This document shows, one piece after another, positions 36,074 through 43,141 of a stretch of DNA of 64,000 nt. The first letter of the stretch is position 1, and each line of letters starts with the position of its first letter. This DNA is from Massilia sp. METH4. Its GTDB lineage: Bacteria; Pseudomonadota; Gammaproteobacteria; Burkholderiales; Burkholderiaceae_D. The stretch spans positions 6,014,001-6,078,000 of the forward strand of contig NZ_CP146614.1 of the NCBI RefSeq assembly GCF_037094685.1. Direction: 5' to 3'. The position numbers were made by a program, and so were the translations under genes. A model generated the notes under the pieces. The model did not search any database. It was given only the letters and a program-made list of their open reading frames with translations, and was not told the origin of the DNA.

Positions 36074-38890
36074 TCAGAACTTCGCGATCAGTCCGAGCGC
36101 GAAACGCCGGCCGCTGTCTTCCGCCAGCAGGAACTGATTGGTGTAGCGGCCGTATTTCTTGACCACCGCTTCGTTCAGGTTGGTTGCCTCGAACACCAGC
36201 GACAGGTTCTTCGACAGCTCGTAGCTGCCGCTCAGGTCCCACTGGCCGTAGGCCGCCACCTGTGTCACGCCGTCGCCGTTCTGCTGGGTGAGCGATTGCA
36301 GGAACTTGTCGCGCCAGTTGTAGGCCACGCGCAGCTGGACCGGCCCGCGTTCGTAGAAGCCGACGACATTGGCCGAATCGCTGATGCCGGTCACCGCGAA
36401 CTTCTGGTTGATGTCGGCCGGGTTCAGGTCGGAGTCGCTGCGCACGATCGTACCGTTGACGATGAAGCCGAAGCCGTTGTCGAACGTGTGCTGCACGGCC
36501 AGCTCGAAGCCGTGCACCACCGCCGACGGCCCATTGCTCGGCCGGGTCAGGGTGAACACGGCCGGGCTGTCGGCCGGATCGGGCGCGAGCCTGTCGGTGC
36601 CCGTGCTGGGGTCGGTCAGCACGCCGGTGCTCGTGTTGAATTGCCGGGTCGTGTTGCTGGACACGATGAAATTGCTCACGTCCTTCCAGAAGAAGCCGCC
36701 CGACAGGTAGCTGGCCGGCTTGTAGTACCACTCCAGCGACAGGTCGAGGTTGTTCGCCTCGAAGGGTTTCAGCGTGGGATCGCCGGAGCTGGCGGTCAGC
36801 GTGCCGGGGCGCGTCGTGACGATATTGGTGGCAGGCGACAGGTCGTCCAGGCGCGGCCGCGTCAGCGACCGGTAGGCGGCCACGCGCGCCACCAGCGTGT
36901 CCGTTAGTTCGATGTTCGCGTTCAGGTTCGGCAGCACCGAGTAGTACGAATTGCTGACGTTGATGGCCGACTTGGCGCCATACACGGCACTGAGCTCCGT
37001 GGCATCGAGCACGTTCAGCCGCTCGATATTGCCCTGGGTGCCCGAGACCTTGATGTCCGTGTGTTCCACCCGCGCGCCGGCCGTCATCTGCACGGGCCTG
37101 CCGGCCAGCGTGCCGCCGAACGCCAGTTCCAGGTAGGCCGAAGTGGTTTTCTCTTCGACCGCATAGGAGTTGTCGCGCACTACCGCGTCGAAGTTTTTCC
37201 CGCTCTGCTGCTCGACGAAGGCGAACTGCTTCTCGCCGTCATGGCGCAGCCACGACGTCGGCGTGCGGCCGCTGCCGCTGACGCCACTCAGGAAGTCGCT
37301 GCCCGCGTTGAACACGCTGAGCGTCCCGGCGGGGATAGCCGGGGAGTCCGGATAGCCGCAGTACGTGCAGTGGATGCCGACGCCTTCGTTGTCCCAGCGG
37401 GTCAGTGCCTTGGTCTCCTGCGAGCGCTGCAGGCCGAAGCGGGCCGAGACGAGGCCTTCGCTGCTGCCCTCCTTCCACACGCCGTCGACCTTGTACTGCC
37501 GGATCGCGTCGTCGACGGCCCAGCCGCGCCGCAGCATCACGTGCGGCCGCGCGTTGGCCGGATCGAGGTAATTCGAGACGGCGTGGGTGATCGGCCGTCC
37601 CTGCGCATCGTATTCGTACACTAGCCCCGTCGCCGGCTCGGCGAATTCGCTCACCCAGGGCAGCGTGGCCGAATCGGACTGGAAGCGCGCGCGGTTCTTG
37701 TAGCCGATCAGCGACAGCTGGTCGCCACCGCCGTTGTTGGGCTCGCGCTTCGCATCGGATTTCCACGCATCGAAGACAAAATTGAGCTTGTTCGAAATCT
37801 TCCAGTCCGCTTGCAGGCCGAACGACTTGGTGCTGGTGAGCCGGTCGAACTTTTTCGCATGGAAGTCCGTCGCCAGCCCCAGTTCCTGGTACAGGTCCGT
37901 GATCGTGCCGTTGCCATCGGTGCGGGCACGCTGCACGTTCGGCGCGGTGAACCAGTGGCCGTAGGACGTGGCATCGGTCTTGATGTCGAAGTCGGAATAC
38001 AGCGCGTCGGCCGTCAGCGTGAGGGCACTCGATGGCCGGTATTGCAGCACCAGGTTGGCATTGGTGCGGGTGCGTTCCTCGAACGTGACCTTGGTGTCGT
38101 AGTTACGGGGCGAAAACACGGCGCCCGCGAAGCCGGCGCCGCCGTTCAATTCGGCCGTGGGGATACCCGCATTGGTCAGCCAGCCATCCGTTTGCGCCTG
38201 GTTCAGGCGCGTCCTGGCCTTCTTGCGCGACACCGCCAGCAAGGCGCCGAATTTGCCCTGCGCAAAGGTATCGCTGACCAGCAGCGAATATTCGGGCGTC
38301 GTCTCGCTGCTATTGTCGTCGTGCAGCGCCTTGACCGTACCGGCTACCCTGAAGCCGCCGAGGCTCAGCGGCCTGGCCGTGGTGATGTTGATGGTCGAGC
38401 CGATGCCGCCGGACTGCTGGGTCGCCGTTCCCGTCTTGAAGACGTTGATGCTGTTGACCAGGTCGGCCGAGACGGTATCGAAGTTGAAGGCGCGGTTCTC
38501 GTTCTCCGAGGCGACCTGGCGGCCGTTGACCAGCACGGTGTTGAAGTCCGGCCCGAAGCCGCGCACGGTGACCTGCCTGCCCTCGCCGCCGGAGCGGTCG
38601 ATCGATACACCGGTGATGCGCTGCAGCGATTCGGCCAGGTTCTGGTCGGGGAACTTGCCGATGTCTTCGGCCGAAATGGCGTCGACGATGCCGTTGCCTT
38701 CGCGCTTCGTGTCGAGCGAGTTGATCAGGCTGCGCCGGATGCCCTTGACGACCACCGTAGTGCTGCCTGCGTTGCTTGCGCCCTCGGCGGTCCCAGGGGG
38801 CGCGGCCTCCTGGGCCGCGCTGTTGTGCGCCGCCGCCAGCATTGCCGTCAACGCCAGGACGGCATTGGAAACGTTTCTATTTTTTCTCAT
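36074..38890 (-). CDS. TonB-dependent outer-membrane receptor of the halogenase cassette
   Basis: 938 residues with signal peptide (MRKNRNVSNAVLALTAMLAAAHNSAAQ). The plug begins VDAISAEDIGKFPDQNLAESLQRITGVSIDR and VTVRGFGPDFNTVLVNGR, and the barrel ends in the terminal strand RRFALGLIAKF. It belongs to the large TonB-receptor type common in carbohydrate-degrading proteobacteria and starts the cassette of halogenase, SapC and DUF6445. Its ligand is unknown. It differs from the first receptor (14299) in the plug and barrel, so the two probably import different compounds. No STN domain is present. Confidence 0.93.
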   Translation of the reverse strand: MRKNRNVSNAVLALTAMLAAAHNSAAQEAAPPGTAEGASNAGSTTVVVKGIRRSLINSLDTKREGNGIVDAISAEDIGKFPDQNLAESLQRITGVSIDRSGGEGRQVTVRGFGPDFNTVLVNGRQVASENENRAFNFDTVSADLVNSINVFKTGTATQQSGGIGSTINITTARPLSLGGFRVAGTVKALHDDNSSETTPEYSLLVSDTFAQGKFGALLAVSRKKARTRLNQAQTDGWLTNAGIPTAELNGGAGFAGAVFSPRNYDTKVTFEERTRTNANLVLQYRPSSALTLTADALYSDFDIKTDATSYGHWFTAPNVQRARTDGNGTITDLYQELGLATDFHAKKFDRLTSTKSFGLQADWKISNKLNFVFDAWKSDAKREPNNGGGDQLSLIGYKNRARFQSDSATLPWVSEFAEPATGLVYEYDAQGRPITHAVSNYLDPANARPHVMLRRGWAVDDAIRQYKVDGVWKEGSSEGLVSARFGLQRSQETKALTRWDNEGVGIHCTYCGYPDSPAIPAGTLSVFNAGSDFLSGVSGSGRTPTSWLRHDGEKQFAFVEQQSGKNFDAVVRDNSYAVEEKTTSAYLELAFGGTLAGRPVQMTAGARVEHTDIKVSGTQGNIERLNVLDATELSAVYGAKSAINVSNSYYSVLPNLNANIELTDTLVARVAAYRSLTRPRLDDLSPATNIVTTRPGTLTASSGDPTLKPFEANNLDLSLEWYYKPASYLSGGFFWKDVSNFIVSSNTTRQFNTSTGVLTDPSTGTDRLAPDPADSPAVFTLTRPSNGPSAVVHGFELAVQHTFDNGFGFIVNGTIVRSDSDLNPADINQKFAVTGISDSANVVGFYERGPVQLRVAYNWRDKFLQSLTQQNGDGVTQVAAYGQWDLSGSYELSKNLSLVFEATNLNEAVVKKYGRYTNQFLLAEDSGRRFALGLIAKF

Positions 38891-39320
38891 GTCGCTCCTC
38901 TACTCCTTGTTGATTTTTATGTCAGGGGGGAAGACTCTCGCGCCGTGGGTGGCGCGAGCAGAGCAGGCCGGCAGGGACAGGAAGGTGACACGCGCGCCAC
39001 ATGCCGGTGAAGAGCGATGGTATGTCAATACTGCAAGCTTATGGAACGGGAATTCGGGGGATGATGTAGTTTTGGTACAGCAGATTCCTTTTCCAGCGAA
39101 GTTGTGATAAATGCCACCACAACTCCTCCGTGGGGTACCCATTGTCTGAGCATGAGGTCGGAGTACAACTTGCAAGTCGCCGTCTCACCTGCCAGCCGCC
39201 GGCGATGCAGGAGACGCACGCATCCCGAGATGCCTCGCTAACACCTGCTTAGTTTTACTACACTGTTGGGTGAGGCTCAAGCTCGCGCTCGCCGATTCGA
39301 CGGAGCGCGGCATGGATGGA
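38891..39320. other. Intergenic region, promoter of halogenase cassette
   Basis: 430 bp, AT-richer than its surroundings, between the TonB receptor and the flavin reductase-like gene. It should hold the cassette promoter. I see no open frame that looks coding and no copy of the CGATAAC or TGCAAATAG words found in region 2. Confidence 0.5.
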
Positions 39321-39956
39321 TTATTGCCCGATCGGGTAGTCCGGCCGGCGCATGCGGAACAACTGCTCGGGAGTGATCTCGAAGTAGTCAGCCGGCCCTC
39401 CTCCGCGCAGGATCGGCCGTGCACCGGCGGTGTCGTAGATGCCATCCTTGAGCAGGTGCCGCGCGATGTGCACGCCCACCACCTCGCCCAGCACCAGCCA
39501 GTTGCCGGTCGCGGCGCCGCTAGTCGATTGCAGGGCGATAATCTGCGTCGTACGGCATTCGAATGCCACCGGTGACTCGGCCACGCGCGGTGTGTCGATG
39601 ACGCTCGAGGGTGCCGGCGTCAGGCCAGCCAGCATGAATTCGTCGATCTCTGGCGGCGCGGGCGCGCAGCTCAGGTTCATCGCCTCGGCCAATGGGCGCG
39701 TCGCCAGGTTCCACACGAACTCCCCGCTTGCCTCGATATTGCGCAGCGTGTCCTTGCGGCCCTGGCTGGAGAACCCGATGATGGGCGGCACGTAGTTAAA
39801 GGCATTGAAGAAGCTGTACGGTGCCAGGTTGAGCACGCCGTCTGCGCCGCGTGTCGAGATCCAGCCGATGGGGCGCGGACCGATGATGGCATTGAAAGGA
39901 TCGTGCGGCAGGCCATGGCCGCGCGTGGGTTCGTAAAAATGGTAGTCGTCGTTCAC
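39321..39956 (-). CDS. Flavin reductase-like / FMN-binding split-barrel protein
   Basis: 211 residues, started at a GTG (complement 39954-39956) preceded by GGAG; the only nearby ATG is in another frame. The sequence HGLPHDPFNAIIGPRPIGWIST, then NLAPYSFFNAFNYVPPIIGF and WLVLGEVVGVHI is typical of the flavin reductase-like domain (FMN-binding split barrel). Members reduce flavins with NAD(P)H or bind FMN in other roles. Its location directly upstream of a flavin-dependent halogenase cassette on the same strand makes it a candidate source of reduced flavin, though a 430-bp gap separates them, so they are not obviously co-transcribed. Confidence 0.83.
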   Translation of the reverse strand: MNDDYHFYEPTRGHGLPHDPFNAIIGPRPIGWISTRGADGVLNLAPYSFFNAFNYVPPIIGFSSQGRKDTLRNIEASGEFVWNLATRPLAEAMNLSCAPAPPEIDEFMLAGLTPAPSSVIDTPRVAESPVAFECRTTQIIALQSTSGAATGNWLVLGEVVGVHIARHLLKDGIYDTAGARPILRGGGPADYFEITPEQLFRMRRPDYPIGQ

Positions 39957-40067
39957 ATGTTCTCCGGTAAAAGGGCTGCCGCCGCGTCGGGCCGCCAGCT
40001 TGACTGGAATGATAGCGGCAGGTGGGCAGGGCGCTCGCCCGCATGTACGCCGGTCACTACCGGTCAT

Positions 40068-41135
40068 TCACCTCACGCACATCGCGCTGATCGGGTTCGG
40101 CCCATCGGCTGTAATCACGGCCAGGCGGTATGGTAGCTTGAGATAATCTTTTTCATTGCTTCCTGCAAGCAGGCCTTGATAAAGGAACTCCAAGGGTTTG
40201 CAAGGATCGATGGTGAGGGTCTGGTCGTTACTGGAACGGATCAGTTCACCGTGGGAAACGCCTTCAGACCAGGCTTGGCCACGGTATGTCACGTTGTCGG
40301 CGCTGGCGAATACGTTCATCTTGTCGCCGGTCAGGGGCGTCCATTCCCCGTCCAGCGCCCTGCTCTTCCAGGCTCGAAAATAACGCCCTTTCGGGCCCAT
40401 TGCCTCGATGAGGGTGATGTAGGCATCCGCGCCGGCCACTTTGTAGGTATTGCTGGCCTCGAACATGTCGTCACGCTTGTCGGCTTTCATGACCAGGACC
40501 GGATCGGAGAAGCCGTGTGGGAAGTCGGCAATGGCGGTCTCGGACCGGAAAAACTTTCCCTGGTCGTCCGTGAAGAACAGGTAGCACTTCTTCTCGTCAC
40601 AGATATTCCAGAAATCGAGCCATTCCGCGTGTCCGGTTCGCTGCCTGACGATTGCCGGGGCGGTGTTGAAAAATGGCTTGGGTACGCTCCATGAGCTCGG
40701 ATCGCCCAGTGTCCGCGTGGTCGAATACAAGGGATCTCCACCCTGGTACACCAGGTACCACAATTGCTGCGGGGCGAAGTAGTAGACCTGTGGTGCGGCA
40801 CGATAGCCGGGCCCCATCGCCGATCGTTCCAGCGGAAAGACGGGCGACGTGCCGGCATCGGCCCAGTTCTTGAAACTGGTGTAGGCGACACCCCAGCCCT
40901 TTTCCCCGGCGGTCGTCATGAACACATGGTACCTGCCATCGACACGGACGATGGACGGGTCCTTCAATCCGTACAGGCCGGCTTGATCCGCACCCGGAGC
41001 GATCAAGGGCGCACTGGACATCCATTTGAACGAGGCCGCTCTCTCCGGTACTGCCTTGTCCGCCGCGCCCGCACCCGCGGAGAAGAGCAGGAACGGGAGC
41101 ACGGTCATTATCCGGAATCGGCCAGTCGATTTCAT
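40068..41135 (-). CDS. GH62 alpha-L-arabinofuranosidase, secreted
   Basis: 355 residues with signal peptide ([24 protein letters not shown]). The mature protein starts [18 protein letters not shown] and continues [19 protein letters not shown], the GH62 five-bladed propeller signature in which D59 is the predicted base; E226 in [11 protein letters not shown] is the predicted acid. GH62 enzymes release arabinofuranose from arabinoxylan or arabinan-type side chains. The family is best known from fungi and actinobacteria, so its presence in a betaproteobacterium is worth noting. A TGCAAATAGTTG element about 210 bp upstream is the same as in the TonB receptor promoter, suggesting control with the main locus. 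Confidence 0.88.
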   Translation of the reverse strand: MKSTGRFRIMTVLPFLLFSAGAGAADKAVPERAASFKWMSSAPLIAPGADQAGLYGLKDPSIVRVDGRYHVFMTTAGEKGWGVAYTSFKNWADAGTSPVFPLERSAMGPGYRAAPQVYYFAPQQLWYLVYQGGDPLYSTTRTLGDPSSWSVPKPFFNTAPAIVRQRTGHAEWLDFWNICDEKKCYLFFTDDQGKFFRSETAIADFPHGFSDPVLVMKADKRDDMFEASNTYKVAGADAYITLIEAMGPKGRYFRAWKSRALDGEWTPLTGDKMNVFASADNVTYRGQAWSEGVSHGELIRSSNDQTLTIDPCKPLEFLYQGLLAGSNEKDYLKLPYRLAVITADGPNPISAMCVR

Positions 41136-41332
41136 CGTGGCGCGGGAAGGACGGTGCCGGCGGTCGGGCGGGGTCGGAAGTGCGGGCGCCGCGGTGCCGC
41201 CGCACCCGACGGACAATCTGGTTTCCAGGGGCGCGCCTGGCGTGGACAACAGCTTCATGGTCTTCTCTGGAGTCGTGGAAAACGCTCAGGCTAGAAGAAC
41301 TGGCGGACCGGCTGATAGCTCGCCTGTGGAAG

Positions 41333-41361
41333 TTGTTCACAAACTGCAAATAGTTGAACAA
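41333..41361 (+). promoter_or_regulatory. TGCAAATAGTTG element upstream of GH62
   Basis: TGCAAATAGTTG (41345-41356) is identical over 12 bases to the element at 17425 in the TonB receptor promoter. It is embedded in an inverted repeat, TTGTTCA (41333-41339) and TGAACAA (41355-41361). It lies about 200 bp upstream of the GH62 start. Confidence 0.45.
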
Positions 41362-41373
41362 TTCGTGCCTTTA

Positions 41374-41634
41374 TTCGCGCTGGCCTGGACGGGGCAGTCG
41401 CTGCAGGAGGGCCGGTCGGCGTCCGAGGCGCCGATGCTGATGGCCTTGTCGATGCTGGTCGTGTTCCTGGTCCTCGCGGCGCTGTACGAGAGCTGGTCGA
41501 TTCCGGGGGCCGTCATGCTGGTCGTTCTGCTCGGCCTGCTGGGCGCGGTCGCGGCGGTGCTGGTACGGGGCTTGCCGAACGATGTCTTATTCAAGGTGGG
41601 CATGACCATGTCGGGACAACTGAAGGACGGATGA
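41374..41634 (+). pseudogene. RND (HAE1/AcrB-type) efflux pump fragment
   Basis: An 87-codon open stretch reads [12 protein letters not shown], then [20 protein letters not shown] and [31 protein letters not shown], matching the AcrB-type region around the TM10-TM11 segment of the C-terminal half. Normal proteins continue with the TIGL..KNAILIVEFA segment; here the match stops after VGMT and a stop follows eight codons later. Nothing of the other ~950 residues is present, so this is a remnant of a lost pump gene. It overlaps no other gene and lies between GH62 and a CyoD-like gene. Confidence 0.8.
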
Positions 41635-41721
41635 CATGCGCGATAATGATCAGTCACGAAGGCGTGCGGCCTGCGAAGTGATCGGAATCGGCATCATACA
41701 GGCGTTCGCGCCATGCATCGC

Positions 41722-42012
41722 CTACAGCAAATCCGCGAGCATGGCCGCCATCACCAGGCCGATGCCGACGAAGTTCGCGGTGTTCTCGCGGTGGTCCTTG
41801 CGCGTACCTGGGTGCCAGAACCACACGAGCTGCATCAGCAGGTGACCTGCGCACAGCACGACGATGGCGGGCAGGCGAACTTCGCGCGGCACGAAACCGG
41901 CCATGACCGCGGCCAACGGTCCGACGGCCAGCAGGAGAGACAACCCCAGGCGGATCGCATAGCGGCCGATGCTGCCGTGAGACGAAGAAGAAATGGTTGC
42001 GCGCGTGGTCAT
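41722..42012 (-). CDS. CyoD-like small membrane protein (cytochrome bo3 subunit IV family)
   Basis: 96 residues from MTTRATISSSSHGS, with three predicted helices. The order SHGSIGRYAIRLGLSLLLAV, VMAGFV, then LLMQLVWFWHPGTRK and a final helix parallels E. coli CyoD (SHGS start, VMTG, LVHLVCFLHMNTK). CyoD is an assembly or structural subunit of ubiquinol oxidase bo3. No cyoA, cyoB or cyoC lies nearby, and the C-terminus is about a dozen residues shorter than usual. It may be a stand-alone paralogue or a leftover of an oxidase operon. The assignment is by eye from the motif pattern. Confidence 0.6.
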   Translation of the reverse strand: MTTRATISSSSHGSIGRYAIRLGLSLLLAVGPLAAVMAGFVPREVRLPAIVVLCAGHLLMQLVWFWHPGTRKDHRENTANFVGIGLVMAAMLADLL

Positions 42013-42382
42013 ACGAAATCCAGGGAATAAACGGTGGTGAAGTTGCCAGTCCAGATCAGGGCGCGACCTGCCACCAGCACAGGGGCACTCGATGATCCTG
42101 ACAAAAGACATCGAACAGGGAGTGAGTGCATGCCTATGAGTAACTAGCATTGCCTCACATACTGGCGCATGCTACTTGAAAGCAACTTCCATGCAATGAG
42201 GCAAAATGTCCCAGTTGGCTGCCATGCAAGATGACACTTCCCGGTGCGGCTGGCGCGGGGGGACGCTTCCCCGGTGAGTGCGCGTCAGACGCGGCGGAAA
42301 CGGGGCGCGTTCGATGCGCGCAATATAACGGTCTGCGCAAGGTCCATGCCGACCCCACGCAGGCCTGCTCGGTCACATCTTT
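42013..42382. other. Intergenic region without recognised gene
   Basis: 370 bp between the CyoD-like gene and the DUF985 cupin. Only a weak inverted repeat was noticed: TTGCCTCA (42150-42157) and TGAGGCAA (42197-42204). Confidence 0.4.
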
Positions 42383-42880
42383 TTATGCGAGGCGTGCTAT
42401 CAGTTCGCGATGCTCGGGCCAACGCTGTTCGAGCAGCCCCTCGTCGGCAATCTCGAATTCTTCAAACTCGAAACCCGGTGCAACCGTACACCCCACCAGA
42501 CTGTGGCCCTCGGGCTCCGCGCATTCAGCAGCGAACCAGTGGCCGGCCGGTACCAGCGCCTGGAAATTCGCGCCCTCATGCTGCAACGGATTACCCAACA
42601 GGACAATGTCGAGCCCTCCATCCGGCTCCAGCACGTAGATGCGGATCGCCACGCCTGCGTAGAAATGCCACATCTCGTCCGATCGAATCCGGTGCCATGT
42701 CGACCGCTCCCTTCCGCGCAGGAGGTAATAGATCGCAGTCGAGGCGGAGCGGGTGATCCCGCTCCCCTCCCTGGTCACGCGGTTCTGGCTTCGGTAAGTT
42801 TCCCTGAAATGGCCGCCTTCCGGATGAGGTATCAGCGACAAGAGGGAGATGAGATCTTCCGGTTCAGTTTGGAGCGTCAT
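42383..42880 (-). CDS. DUF985-family cupin
   Basis: 165 residues. LISLLSLIPHPEGGHFRETYRS and STAIYYLLRGRERSTWHRIRSDEMWHFYAG are the signatures of the DUF985 cupin family, and the end (VGCTVAPGFEFEEFEIA) completes the single beta-barrel. No signal peptide. Members of this family have no settled reaction, though sugar epimerase-like folds have been noted. It stands alone; the 261 bp to the aminopeptidase gene holds no gene that I recognise. Confidence 0.85.
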   Translation of the reverse strand: MTLQTEPEDLISLLSLIPHPEGGHFRETYRSQNRVTREGSGITRSASTAIYYLLRGRERSTWHRIRSDEMWHFYAGVAIRIYVLEPDGGLDIVLLGNPLQHEGANFQALVPAGHWFAAECAEPEGHSLVGCTVAPGFEFEEFEIADEGLLEQRWPEHRELIARLA

Positions 42881-43141
42881 GGATGTCTGGCAGGTCAGTA
42901 GGCTATGGTTCCGGTGGCTACGGGTCGGTGTTCCATATGCCCAGCCACCACTATTGCGAGGTAGGCGCCGGCCAGGGTGTCCCGGTAGCGTGCCTCTTCA
43001 CTGAGACAGTATCCTCAAACCCGACGACTCGCCGCAATTTTTTGGACGGGAAGCACTACATCGAACGCGAGCGGCTTCTCGTTGCCAGTCGGCGACGGGC
43101 CTTGGACGGGGCGCTGTCAACCGGGGCGTGGCACGCAGACC

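Noticed and set aside
42150..42204. Inverted repeat TTGCCTCA/TGAGGCAA with 39-bp spacing
   Set aside because: Short arms, long loop, no adjacent gene start; not enough to call an operator or element end.
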